Part shown: positions 25,711-34,438 of the stretch, in pieces
Layout of the letters: every line of letters starts with the position of its first letter
Position numbering within the stretch: position 1 is the stretch's first letter
Origin: Caryophanales bacterium UBA5603
GTDB lineage: Bacteria; Bacillota_I; Bacilli_A; Izemoplasmatales; Hujiaoplasmataceae
Assembly: GCA_002424815.1 (NCBI GenBank)
Contig: DILB01000014.1
Span: 1-62,030 of the forward strand
Reading direction: 5' to 3'
Length of the DNA stretch: 62,030 nucleotides
The notes under the pieces: model-generated
Seen by the model: the letters and a program-made list of their open reading frames with translations, nothing else
The model's database searches: none
What the model was told of the DNA's origin: nothing
Position numbers and translations under genes: made by a program

Positions 25711-26723
25711 ATGAGATTAATCGCTTCAAAACATTGCAAGCCTATCAACCACAAGCGGCTAGAATTTTACAAAGTGGCTTTATTAACAACCGCTTGAGTC
25801 ACGCTTTTATCTTCGAAGGACCTAAAGGAACGCATAAACTTGCGACAGCTTATCTGTTTGCTCAACGTTTGCTTTGTACCAATGTTGGAAAAGATGACGA
25901 ACCTTGTGGCAATTGTTCGAATTGCGTTCGAATTAGTCACGGTACGCACCCTAATGTTTTTTTAGTTAAAGCTGATAGTGAACAAATAAAAAAAGAGCAA
26001 ATAAAAAATCTGATTATTGAATTTGCGCGTTTGTCGGTTGAGAACGGCCCGCGAATCTATATTGTTGATGAAGCAGAGCGCATGAATCAAGATGCTAGTA
26101 ATACGCTCTTAAAGCAAATGGAAGAACCTTCAGCGGACATTTACGCAGTATTACTAACAACCAATTCAAACGCCTTACTCAAGACGATTGTTTCACGCGC
26201 TCAATTGATTCATTTTAAACCCATAGCCCGCGCTTTAATCCGAGAAAATCTTTTGAAAGAAGACGTCAGTGAATTAGCGGCTAGGGTTATTCCAGAATAC
26301 ACGAACAATATCGAAGAAGCTGTAAAAATAGCTCGTTCAAAAGATTTAATGGCGATTCTAGATTTAGTAGTCGATTTATACCGAATCGCTGGCAAAAAAA
26401 ATCAATCAATGATTTTACGTTTTAAGGAAACCAGCGATCGTGTCATGGTTAATGTAGCAACCATGGATTTCTTTCTGACTTTAATGATTCTATTTCAAAA
26501 AGATCTGCTATACACTTTACTTCAACATCATGATCAAATTGTCTTTACGCCTGAGAAGGCTTTGCTCGAAAAATTGTCAAAAACAACACTTCAATCAACG
26601 ATTCAAGAGATGCTTGAAAAAATGCTGGCATTGAAATCACGTTTACGATACAACCTAAATTACGCATTAGCGTTTGACTTGATCATCGCTCAGCTAGAAA
26701 GAGGCATGCAACATGGAACATAA
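25707..26723 (+). CDS. holB: DNA polymerase III delta-prime subunit
   Basis: A 338-residue clamp-loader subunit. The AAA+ core carries a zinc module (C-x7-C-x2-C-x2-C around DEPCGNCSNC), an SRC-like segment (VSRAQL), and a degenerate P-loop GPKGTHK in which the last Gly is His; delta-prime does not hydrolyse ATP, so this is expected. It loads the beta sliding clamp with delta and tau. Start overlaps tmk (ATGA), and the end overlaps ricT by 11 bases. Confidence 0.92.
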   Translation: MNEINRFKTLQAYQPQAARILQSGFINNRLSHAFIFEGPKGTHKLATAYLFAQRLLCTNVGKDDEPCGNCSNCVRISHGTHPNVFLVKADSEQIKKEQIKNLIIEFARLSVENGPRIYIVDEAERMNQDASNTLLKQMEEPSADIYAVLLTTNSNALLKTIVSRAQLIHFKPIARALIRENLLKEDVSELAARVIPEYTNNIEEAVKIARSKDLMAILDLVVDLYRIAGKKNQSMILRFKETSDRVMVNVATMDFFLTLMILFQKDLLYTLLQHHDQIVFTPEKALLEKLSKTTLQSTIQEMLEKMLALKSRLRYNLNYALAFDLIIAQLERGMQHGT

Positions 26724-27573
26724 AGTGATACCTATCAAGTTTTCAAAACTTGGGAAAAAATACTATTTTGATACGAATGGATTTGAAATCAAATCCGGAG
26801 ATCATCTCGTTGTTGAAACTATTCGCGGATTAGAAATGGGAATTGCTGCAGAAGACCCGAAACTAATCGATTCTTCAGAACTCGTTTCAGCGTTAAAACC
26901 CGTATTAAGAATTGCAACAGAAAAAGATATTCGCGATCATGAACGAAATCTCATTGAACAACCAGAAGTAATGGTCCGGACAAACGAAATTATTAAAGAT
27001 AATAATCTTGATATGAAACTTCTTAATTGCGAATATACCCTTGACCGTCAGAAATTAATCATCTATTTTAACGCTGATGGACGTGTCGATTTTCGTGACT
27101 TGGTTAAAGATCTTGCTAATCAATTCAGAATTCGCATCGAACTAAGACAAGTTGGAACCCGGGATGGTGCACGTGTCATGGGTGGCATTGGACCTTGTGG
27201 ACTACTAATTTGTTGTACAACATTTTTGGGAGATTTTGAAACTGTATCTATTAAAATGGCTAAAAATCAAAATCTTTCACTGAATCCAACGAATATTTCT
27301 GGGTTGTGTGGAAAACTACTTTGTTGTATAAATTATGAAGATGCTAATTATAAAGAATACAGAAAATCGATGCCCAAATTAGATTCGTTGGTTACCACGC
27401 CAGAAGGACAAGGAAAAGTCATACAACTCAATTTTCTTGCGCAAACCGTTAACATTGACTTTGGTGGTGGGAATCGAAAATTATATGATGTTAAAGATAT
27501 TCAGTTCCGTCAAAAAGCAGTCGAAGACGACCTGAATGGAAATGATAAAGATTTGAAAGATCTTGAAGGATAA
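26713..27573 (+). CDS. ricT: PSP1-domain protein RicT (YaaT)
   Basis: A 286-residue PSP1-family protein. In Bacillus it forms the RicAFT (Y) complex, which carries iron-sulfur clusters and directs RNase Y to mature certain mRNAs. The conserved cysteine block is complete: IGPCGLLICC followed by GLCGKLLCC. The start overlaps holB. In Bacillus yabA separates it from trmN; here trmN follows after 19 bases. RicA and RicF partners are not in the window. Confidence 0.92.
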   Translation: MEHKVIPIKFSKLGKKYYFDTNGFEIKSGDHLVVETIRGLEMGIAAEDPKLIDSSELVSALKPVLRIATEKDIRDHERNLIEQPEVMVRTNEIIKDNNLDMKLLNCEYTLDRQKLIIYFNADGRVDFRDLVKDLANQFRIRIELRQVGTRDGARVMGGIGPCGLLICCTTFLGDFETVSIKMAKNQNLSLNPTNISGLCGKLLCCINYEDANYKEYRKSMPKLDSLVTTPEGQGKVIQLNFLAQTVNIDFGGGNRKLYDVKDIQFRQKAVEDDLNGNDKDLKDLEG

Positions 27574-27592
27574 TCTTTTCAGGTGATTAACC

Positions 27593-28330
27593 GTGTCTGA
27601 AGTGATTCATGATTTATTAGGTTATACGGGTATCAAAATCATACAGCGACCAGAAATGTTCGCTTTTTCACTTGATTCAATATTATTGGCAGATTTCGTG
27701 CATATTTACGCTAAAACCAAAAAGATTATGGACTTCGGAACCGGTAATGCACCGATTCCGCTCTTTTTATCCCTCAAGACCGATGCGCCTATTATCGGAA
27801 TTGAAATACAAGATGAGGTTTATGACATGGCTTCACGGAGCGTGACGTTAAATCATCTTGAAAAACAAATCGAAATTATTCACGGAAATATTTTAGATGT
27901 TCATAAAATTTTTGTGCCTTCCTCATTTGATATTGTGACCTGCAATCCACCTTTTTTCAAAGTTACAACCGAAAGCAATATCAATAAAAACGATTATTTG
28001 ACCCATGCTCGTCATGAAGTACTTATCACACTAGAAGACATTCTAATCCAATCAAAAAGAATGTTGAAGAACAATGGAGAATTAAATATAGTTCATCGAA
28101 TAGATCGGTTAGAAGAGATTTTTGTTTTGCTTCATAAACATCACTTTGCCGTCAAACGCCTAAAATTTGTCTATCCTAAACCTGGAAAACCGGCTAACAC
28201 TGTTTTGATAGAAGCAAAAAATAATGGATCATCTGGCAGTCTTAAGATGCTTGAGCCGCTTTATATTTACCAAGAGGACGGCAGTTATACTGAGGATGTA
28301 TTAAAGATTTTTCGTTTCGGAAAGAAGTGA
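27593..28330 (+). CDS. trmN: tRNA1(Val) adenine-N6 methyltransferase family protein
   Basis: A 245-residue class I SAM-dependent methyltransferase. The SAM site is KIMDFGTGNAPIPL and the N6-adenine motif is N118-P-P-F121. These match YabB/TrmN6-type enzymes that methylate A37 of tRNA. GTG start after AGGTGATTAACC. Position between ricT and rsmI is that of Bacillus yabB, which supports the call, although the exact tRNA target is untested. Confidence 0.87.
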   Translation: MSEVIHDLLGYTGIKIIQRPEMFAFSLDSILLADFVHIYAKTKKIMDFGTGNAPIPLFLSLKTDAPIIGIEIQDEVYDMASRSVTLNHLEKQIEIIHGNILDVHKIFVPSSFDIVTCNPPFFKVTTESNINKNDYLTHARHEVLITLEDILIQSKRMLKNNGELNIVHRIDRLEEIFVLLHKHHFAVKRLKFVYPKPGKPANTVLIEAKNNGSSGSLKMLEPLYIYQEDGSYTEDVLKIFRFGKK

Positions 28331-28332
28331 TA

Positions 28333-29184
28333 ATGATGGAACGTCATTCAAACTACCATAACGATTTACCGACATTATATTTGATACCAACACCCATCGG
28401 ACATATGGAGGATATTACTTTTCGCGCACTTTCAGTGATTCAATCCGTAGATGCATTATTCGCTGAAGATACGCGCGTAAGCATCAAATTACTCAATTAT
28501 TATCACATTTCAAAACCTTTAAGAAGTTATCATGATCATAATAAGAACACACAGACAGAAGTTATTATAAATATGCTTAAGTCAGGTCAAAACATCGGAA
28601 TTATTTCAGATGCAGGAATGCCACTGATGAGTGATCCGGGATTTGAAGTTGCTAAAGCAGCGATTGAAGCTGGTTTTAATGTTGTCAGTCTGCCTGGGGC
28701 TAATGCGGCTTTAACGGGAATTTCTATGTCAGGCATTCGTCCTTATCCTTTTACTTTTTATGGCTTTTTAAATGCAAAATCAAGTAAGCGTCAAAAAGAA
28801 CTGGAAACATTACGAATGCGAACCGATACTTTAGTTTTTTATGAGGCGCCTCACCGAATTTCTGATACGTTATATGATTTATATAAAGTTTTAGGGGATC
28901 GGCAGGCATGTATTGCCAGAGAAATGACAAAAAAGTTTGAAGAAATGATTCGCGGAAAACTTTCTGAATTAAAGGAATTAGAAGGATTATTAGGTGAAAT
29001 AGTCATCATTGTTGAAGGGTATAACCCCACTTTAGAACCGACCATTGAAAGTTCATCATCTGAGCGAGTTTTAGAGTTAATCAATGGTGGAATGACAAAA
29101 TCAGAAGCTATGAAAAAAGTCGCTCAAGAACGCGGTATTACAAAAAGCGTTGTCTATAAGGAATATCTTGAAAATAACCACTGA
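28333..29184 (+). CDS. rsmI: 16S rRNA 2'-O-ribose methyltransferase RsmI
   Basis: A 283-residue tetrapyrrole-methylase-fold enzyme that 2'-O-methylates C1402 of 16S rRNA with SAM. It has LYLIPTPIGHMEDIT at the N-terminus, the AEDTR motif, the GIISDAGMPLMSDPG block and SLPGANAALTG. The start is one of two adjacent ATGs (28333, 28336); a GTG at 28327 overlaps the trmN stop. This completes the tmk operon. Confidence 0.93.
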   Translation: MMERHSNYHNDLPTLYLIPTPIGHMEDITFRALSVIQSVDALFAEDTRVSIKLLNYYHISKPLRSYHDHNKNTQTEVIINMLKSGQNIGIISDAGMPLMSDPGFEVAKAAIEAGFNVVSLPGANAALTGISMSGIRPYPFTFYGFLNAKSSKRQKELETLRMRTDTLVFYEAPHRISDTLYDLYKVLGDRQACIAREMTKKFEEMIRGKLSELKELEGLLGEIVIIVEGYNPTLEPTIESSSSERVLELINGGMTKSEAMKKVAQERGITKSVVYKEYLENNH

Positions 29185-29197
29185 TTTTTTGCATTAA

Positions 29198-29206
29198 TGG
29201 TATAAT
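29198..29206 (+). promoter_or_regulatory. Extended -10 promoter before the DJ-1/PfpI gene
   Basis: TGGTATAAT is a perfect extended -10, 29 bases before the start codon at 29236; no convincing -35 hexamer is seen. Confidence 0.5.
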
Positions 29207-29235
29207 ATCTTATGATAAGATAAGGAGATTTTTCT

Positions 29236-29787
29236 ATGAAAATCGCATGTTTATTAGCCGACGGATTTGAAGATATCGAAGCTATCGGGACTACTGCAAT
29301 TTTAAGAAGAAGCGGGATGATTGTTGATTATGTTAGTGTTGTGAACGAACCCACTCAGACAGGATCGTTTGGCACTAAAATTATCGTCGATCGATTAATG
29401 AAAGATATTTCTGTTGATGATTATCAAGGGGTATTTATTCCTGGAGGCAGACAAGCATCGACTTTAAGACAACACCCAGAGGTTTTAAAATTCGTTTCAT
29501 CTTTCGCACAAAAGGAAAAATGGTTATTCGCCATCTGCGCCGGTCCAACGGTTTTAGGTGTTTTAGGATTGTTAGATAACTGTGAATATACTAGTTTTCC
29601 AACGACGGAAGAATTTATGCCTAAAGGGATAAAATTAAATAAAGCGGCTGTTCGTTGTGGAAAAATCATCACAGGTGCAGGCGCTGGCGCAGTCACAGAA
29701 TTCGCATTAGAGATTATCAGAGCCATTGAAGGAAAAGAAAAAGCCGAACAGATTAAGGAAAGAATCTTGTTCAGAGCATTTGAATAG
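29236..29787 (+). CDS. DJ-1/PfpI family protein
   Basis: A 183-residue flavodoxin-like protein of the DJ-1/ThiJ/PfpI superfamily. The nucleophile is C101 in FAICAGP, and the acidic residue that activates it is in the N-terminal DGFEDIEA segment. Members act as deglycases/glyoxalases or peptidases or have unknown roles; this one is closest in pattern to the YajL/DJ-1 group but I cannot pick a substrate. It has its own promoter and precedes metG by ten bases, so they may be cotranscribed. Confidence 0.88.
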   Translation: MKIACLLADGFEDIEAIGTTAILRRSGMIVDYVSVVNEPTQTGSFGTKIIVDRLMKDISVDDYQGVFIPGGRQASTLRQHPEVLKFVSSFAQKEKWLFAICAGPTVLGVLGLLDNCEYTSFPTTEEFMPKGIKLNKAAVRCGKIITGAGAGAVTEFALEIIRAIEGKEKAEQIKERILFRAFE

Positions 29788-29797
29788 AGGGATACTC

Positions 29798-31735
29798 ATG
29801 AAGAAATTTTACATAACCACACCAATTTATTATCCAAGCGGCAAATTTCATATTGGCAGCGCTTATACAACCTGCCTTTGTGATACCATGACTCGCTATA
29901 AAGCTTTAAATGGGTTTGATACCCGCTTTTTGACTGGGACCGATGAACACGGGCTCAAAATTCAAAGAGCTGCCGAGGCTGCAGGAAAGACCCCTCAAGA
30001 ACATGTCGATTATATTGCTGGGATTGCAAAAGACTTATGGAAACAACTTGAGATAGCTAATGATGATTTCATTCGCACTACTGAGGCGAGACATGAATCG
30101 GTTGTACAAGATATCTTTGAACAACTTTTAAAACAAGATGATATTTATTTAGGATCTTATGTTGGTCATTATTGTGTTGATTGCGAAGCCTATTTCACCC
30201 CGACTCAATTAGTAGATGGGAATCATTGTCCAGATTGCGGTCGTGAAACAACCATCCTCCATGAAGAAACTTATTTTTTAAGGTTGTCAAAATACGCTGA
30301 TCGATTATTGGATTTTATTGACAAAAAACCAGATTTTATTATTCCTGAAACACGGAAAAATGAGGTTGTTGCTTTTATCAAATCAGGGTTGAATGATTTA
30401 TCTGTTTCTCGTACAGCTTTTGAATGGGGTATCAAAGTCAAAAGCAACCCTAAACATGTCATTTACGTTTGGATTGATGCATTAAGTAATTATATTACTG
30501 CTTTAGGATACGGTTCTAACAATGATTCGCTTTATCAAAAATACTGGATGAATGGCGATGAAGTCGTCCATGTTGTCGGAAAAGATATATTGCGTTTTCA
30601 TGCGATATATTGGCCAATTATGTTGATGGCTTTGGATATTCCAATTCAATTTAGATTATTTGCCCATGGTTGGTATATGATGAAAGATGGAAAAATGTCG
30701 AAATCTAAAGGTACAGCTGTTTATCCTGAATCTTTAGTAACTCGTTACGGTTTAGATGCATTTCGATATTACATCGTTCGCGAACTTCCTTATGGAAATG
30801 ATGGTATTTTTACACCCGAAGATTTTGTTCAACGCATCAATAATGATTTAGTGAATGATCTTGGCAATCTTGTCAGCCGAACCATTAGTATGGTTAACAA
30901 GTACTTTGGTGGTTCAGTGGCTCTTACAATGCATAATCATGATTACCGTAAATATGAACCTGAACTTTCTAATCTTGCTCAAGAAGTTATCAATAATTAT
31001 CATCAATCGATGAATGAATTCAAAGTTTCTCAAGCCATGCAGGAAATTTCTAGATTGGTTGCTAGAACCAACAAATTAATCGACGAAACATCACCTTGGG
31101 CCCTTGCCAAAGATGAATCACTTAATGATGTATTAGCTTCAACGATGTATCATCTCCTTGAAGCGATTCGGATTGTGACAATTTTATATCGTCCCTTCCT
31201 CATTCATTCGTGTGATTTGATTTTTAATGCATTGAATATTGAAAACGCACAAAAAGAAATGACCTCAGCTCATTTCGGAAATAAAAAAGATTATCAAATT
31301 GAAAAAACGATAACACATCTATTTCCAAGATTGGATGCCGAAGTCGAAATCGAGTATATTAAAAATTCAATGAATCCAGAAAAATCCATTCAATCTGAAA
31401 TACCAGCAAAAACTGAAATAACCATTGATCAATTTGAGGCAATCGATATAAAAGTTGGACTAGTCATCGATTGCGCAAAACATCCGAATGCGGCTAAATT
31501 ATTGATATTGAAAATTAATACGGGCGAGCGTATTCGTCAAGTGGTCTCAGGCATTGCTCAATTTTACCAACCCGCTGATCTTATTGGCAAGAAACTTCTT
31601 GTCGTCGCCAATTTAAAACCTGTCAAACTTCGGAATGAACTCAGCGAAGGCATGATTTTATGCGGAGACAAGGATGGCAAATTCTTTGTCATTGAAGCGG
31701 ATGATCGATTAGAGCCAGGATCATCGGTCAAATAA
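29798..31735 (+). CDS. metG: Methionyl-tRNA synthetase
   Basis: A 645-residue class I synthetase charging tRNA-Met. It shows FHIGSAYT (HIGH motif), a zinc knuckle with two C-x2-C pairs (CVDC, CPDC), WIDAL, and KMSKSKG. From about residue 545 there is a C-terminal EMAP-II/Arc1-type tRNA-binding domain (IDIKVGLV to VVANLKPVKL), which dimerises the Firmicutes enzyme. ATG 29798 follows AGAGGGAT. An in-frame upstream ATG at 29726 within the DJ-1 gene is rejected. Confidence 0.96.
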   Translation: MKKFYITTPIYYPSGKFHIGSAYTTCLCDTMTRYKALNGFDTRFLTGTDEHGLKIQRAAEAAGKTPQEHVDYIAGIAKDLWKQLEIANDDFIRTTEARHESVVQDIFEQLLKQDDIYLGSYVGHYCVDCEAYFTPTQLVDGNHCPDCGRETTILHEETYFLRLSKYADRLLDFIDKKPDFIIPETRKNEVVAFIKSGLNDLSVSRTAFEWGIKVKSNPKHVIYVWIDALSNYITALGYGSNNDSLYQKYWMNGDEVVHVVGKDILRFHAIYWPIMLMALDIPIQFRLFAHGWYMMKDGKMSKSKGTAVYPESLVTRYGLDAFRYYIVRELPYGNDGIFTPEDFVQRINNDLVNDLGNLVSRTISMVNKYFGGSVALTMHNHDYRKYEPELSNLAQEVINNYHQSMNEFKVSQAMQEISRLVARTNKLIDETSPWALAKDESLNDVLASTMYHLLEAIRIVTILYRPFLIHSCDLIFNALNIENAQKEMTSAHFGNKKDYQIEKTITHLFPRLDAEVEIEYIKNSMNPEKSIQSEIPAKTEITIDQFEAIDIKVGLVIDCAKHPNAAKLLILKINTGERIRQVVSGIAQFYQPADLIGKKLLVVANLKPVKLRNELSEGMILCGDKDGKFFVIEADDRLEPGSSVK

Positions 31736-31740
31736 AACCT

Positions 31741-32613
31741 ATGAAGAAGTTTAATTTTAAAAAAGAATCAAAAACAATTTTTAACGTGATACTTGGATCA
31801 GCAACAATTGGTGTTGGTATCATGTTTTTTATCAACCCCTATAAGTTCTATGTGGGTGGAATTAACGGCCTTGTTATGTTAATTGTCAATACATTAGAAC
31901 ATTTTACCGGTGGGAACATTGCCCTTAATCTAGGTGCAGTTGCTTTCGTTTTCCAAATCCCCTTAATGATTTTGGGATACTTGAAACTCTCACGGAAATT
32001 CAGTTATTATTCGATATTATCAGTGGTTATTATCTCATCGTTTTTGGCATTACCAATTACCTTAGGGCTGATGCCATCTGATGCGCTTGCCAGTTCGTTG
32101 GCCGGTGGAATTTTAATCGGACTAGGCAACGGCTTATTACTGAGAAATGGAGCATCTTCAGGTGGTACAACCATCTTATTTCAATATATCTCAATTAAAA
32201 CCGGAAAGACGGTCGGCCTGTATCAAATCATTTATAATGCAATCATTATTTCGGCCGCAGGGATTCTTTTTAGTCCTGCCGTTGCAATCTATACCATCAT
32301 TTCACAGATCATTTCATCCATCGTTATTGATATGATACATACGGGTTATAATTTTATGAAACTTGAAGTAGTAACCGATAAAGGAAACGAAATGGCTGAT
32401 GGACTAGCCCATTCTATGCCTCATCCTGTCACATGCGTTGAAGCCACAGGGGCCTATAGCAAAATGGCTAAAATGATTGTCTATTGTGTTATTTCCGTTC
32501 ATGAGATGGATCTTTATATGCAGATGATTAAAGCAATAGACCCAAACGCTTTTGTCGTGATGACAGGGGTACAAAAAGTTAAGGGTCATTTTATCAAAAA
32601 AATCATTGACTGA
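31741..32613 (+). CDS. YitT-family membrane protein
   Basis: A 290-residue integral membrane protein of the YitT family. About five or six hydrophobic segments (from IFNVILGSATIGVGIMFF on) contain the conserved GG-I-NG and RNGASSGGTTIL patterns, followed by a soluble C-terminal domain (DUF2179-like, VTDKGNEMADGL to the end). Proposed as transporters, but substrate is unknown. It starts five bases after metG, with a weak ribosome binding site, so coupled expression is likely. Confidence 0.82.
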   Translation: MKKFNFKKESKTIFNVILGSATIGVGIMFFINPYKFYVGGINGLVMLIVNTLEHFTGGNIALNLGAVAFVFQIPLMILGYLKLSRKFSYYSILSVVIISSFLALPITLGLMPSDALASSLAGGILIGLGNGLLLRNGASSGGTTILFQYISIKTGKTVGLYQIIYNAIIISAAGILFSPAVAIYTIISQIISSIVIDMIHTGYNFMKLEVVTDKGNEMADGLAHSMPHPVTCVEATGAYSKMAKMIVYCVISVHEMDLYMQMIKAIDPNAFVVMTGVQKVKGHFIKKIID

Positions 32614-32657
32614 AACATTGACTCGAAGATTAAACGGCTTATCTCGGGAGGTTTCAA

Positions 32658-33338
32658 ATGAAACGATTTTTTAGTTTGTTATTGATTGGAATGGTCTTGT
32701 ATTTAACAGGATGTGTATCAGTCATTCCTGTTAATCAAGAAGATTTAGAGACCACTTTTTCTGCGCTAATGATTTCTAACGATTATATTATGGCAAATCG
32801 AATTTATACGCTTCCAGAGGGCGGCGTAGATCATGTAGTGTTCTTAGATGCCAGTAATCGTTCTGAAATTTTGATTCACGTCATCGTTAGCACCGAAATT
32901 GTCGAATTACAGCGAGATGAAATGATTAAAATTACCCCCGATTTAATCATTTTTTCAAAGGACATGTCAAGTATTCAAAATCCTTATGATCCATTGACAG
33001 ACGAAGGATTTCAAATATTAATTGAGACCTATACTGAATTGATTGATTTCAATTTTTTGAAGCAAAGTAATTTATTACAACTCACGAAATCGCTAAAAAA
33101 TCCTAAATGGACAAAAATCAAAGAAATCTATCGGTTTTATGGAGAACGTCCTTGGACTGAGCCCTTGCCAAAGGATGTCATTGAAGTCGCAGAATTCGTT
33201 TATACCGGAAACAAACTCTTAGAACTGCATTTGCGTCGAGAATACACCTTTTCGTCTACGCCTCAAAAGAGTAATTATATTCATGGTTTACATTTTTACT
33301 TTTCAGAACAAGTACCAATTGAGTTTCCATCCGCTTGA
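32658..33338 (+). CDS. Putative lipoprotein of unknown function
   Basis: A 226-residue protein. A type II signal peptide (KRFFSLLLIGMVLYL) ends in the lipobox LTGC with C19 as the acylated residue, so it is probably tethered to the outer face of the membrane. The mature part is mixed alpha-beta, without a domain I recognise. A good Shine-Dalgarno (GGGAGG) is present. A possible but weak promoter (TTGACT at 32618) lies over the end of the previous gene. Confidence 0.78.
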   Translation: MKRFFSLLLIGMVLYLTGCVSVIPVNQEDLETTFSALMISNDYIMANRIYTLPEGGVDHVVFLDASNRSEILIHVIVSTEIVELQRDEMIKITPDLIIFSKDMSSIQNPYDPLTDEGFQILIETYTELIDFNFLKQSNLLQLTKSLKNPKWTKIKEIYRFYGERPWTEPLPKDVIEVAEFVYTGNKLLELHLRREYTFSSTPQKSNYIHGLHFYFSEQVPIEFPSA

Positions 33339-33390
33339 AAAATTACTAATTTTGGCGTTATAAATGTTCGGTCCTTTTAAATAATATTTC

Positions 33391-33419
33391 TTGACTAAAG
33401 TGTGCCTTAATGCTATTAT
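33391..33419 (+). promoter_or_regulatory. Promoter of rplM-rpsI
   Basis: TTGACT at 33391-33396, 17 bases, TATTAT at 33414-33419. Strong match to a housekeeping promoter. Confidence 0.75.
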
Positions 33420-33424
33420 GTTAT

Positions 33425-33482
33425 AGGTACATTTTTTGTTTATCCCACAAGCTCTTTAAAACAATTTAAGGAGGAAAACAAA
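33425..33482 (+). promoter_or_regulatory. Candidate L13 leader covering the rplM ribosome binding site
   Basis: Bases 33454-33460 (CTTTAAA) can pair with 33465-33471 (TTTAAGG), a seven-base-pair hairpin with an ACAA loop that covers the 5' half of the Shine-Dalgarno AAGGAGG at 33468-33474. L13 leaders are known in Firmicutes; identity with that family is inferred from position only. Confidence 0.4.
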
Positions 33483-33917
33483 ATGAAAACCTATATGGCA
33501 AATGAAAATACGATTGAAAGAAAATGGTTTGTCGTCGACGCCAATGGACTTGTCTTAGGACGAGTTGCTTCGGAAGTCGCTTCGGTATTGAGAGGAAAAC
33601 ATAAACCAACGTTCACACCACATGTGGATTGTGGCGATTATGTTATCATCATCAACGCTGAAAAGATTGAACTGACTGGAAACAAATGGAATGATAAAAT
33701 TTACTATCATCATTCCAATTATCCTGGTGGTTTAAAATCAAGAACCGCAAAGGTCATGATGCAAGAAAAACCGACTAGAATGCTTGAACTCGCAATTAAA
33801 GGAATGTTACCAAAAGGAAAATTAGGAAATCAAATGTACAGAAAATTATTCGTTTACGCGGGTAACGAACACAAACATTCGGCTCAAATGCCGGAAGTTA
33901 TGGTTATTAAGGGATAA
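33483..33917 (+). CDS. rplM: Ribosomal protein L13
   Basis: A 144-residue L13 with WFVVDANGLVLGRVASEVASVLRGKHKPTF near the start and the MLPKGKLGNQMYRKL block. It assembles early into the 50S subunit. It forms a two-gene operon with rpsI. In Bacillus this pair directly follows truA; here about 10 kb lies between. Confidence 0.97.
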   Translation: MKTYMANENTIERKWFVVDANGLVLGRVASEVASVLRGKHKPTFTPHVDCGDYVIIINAEKIELTGNKWNDKIYYHHSNYPGGLKSRTAKVMMQEKPTRMLELAIKGMLPKGKLGNQMYRKLFVYAGNEHKHSAQMPEVMVIKG

Positions 33918-33929
33918 GGAGAGATCAAA

Positions 33930-34325
33930 GTGGCTAAATCAGTTATGTATCGTGGCACCGGCCGGAGAAAATCCGCTGTCGCCCGAGTAATTATGAGACC
34001 TGGTAAAGGTGTCATCACTATTAACAATCGTGCTTACGATGAGTATATGCCTTCCGCACTTGCTCGTCTTGACATCTCACAACCCCTCGTTCTCACCGCA
34101 AACGAGTCAACATTTGACATTTCCGTCAGCGTCTTCGGCGGCGGCCTCATCGGCCAATCCGGAGCGATCCGCCTTGGTATTACTAGAGCTTTGCTCGAAG
34201 TCAATCCCGAATATCGCAAGATCTTGAAACCGGCCGGTTTGATTACTAGAGACCCACGTGTCAAAGAACGTAAAAAATACGGTCTTAAAGGCGCGCGTCG
34301 TGCACCACAATTCAGTAAACGTTAA
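33930..34325 (+). CDS. rpsI: Ribosomal protein S9
   Basis: A 131-residue S9 with YRGTGRRKSAVARV at the N-terminus and the basic tail GLKGARRAPQFSKR, whose final Lys-Arg reaches the P-site tRNA. GTG start following AAGGAGAG. 12 bases after rplM. Confidence 0.97.
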   Translation: MAKSVMYRGTGRRKSAVARVIMRPGKGVITINNRAYDEYMPSALARLDISQPLVLTANESTFDISVSVFGGGLIGQSGAIRLGITRALLEVNPEYRKILKPAGLITRDPRVKERKKYGLKGARRAPQFSKR

Positions 34326-34340
34326 TCAGCCAAAAGAAAA

Positions 34341-34375
34341 AGCGTTGGGAATCCACACCCAACGTTTTTATTTTT
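34341..34375 (+). terminator. Terminator of rplM-rpsI
   Basis: GCGTTGGG pairs with CCCAACGT around an eight-base loop, followed by a T-rich tail. Confidence 0.88.
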
Positions 34376-34389
34376 CTTTAAATTGAAAT

Positions 34390-34417
34390 TTGATTATAAA
34401 TGTAATAAAATGATAAT
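34390..34417 (+). promoter_or_regulatory. Promoter for the ABC exporter pair
   Basis: TTGATT at 34390-34395 and GATAAT at 34412-34417 with a 16-base spacer, 21 bases before the start codon. Confidence 0.5.
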
Positions 34418-34438
34418 GTTTACTACAGGAGTGATGAT

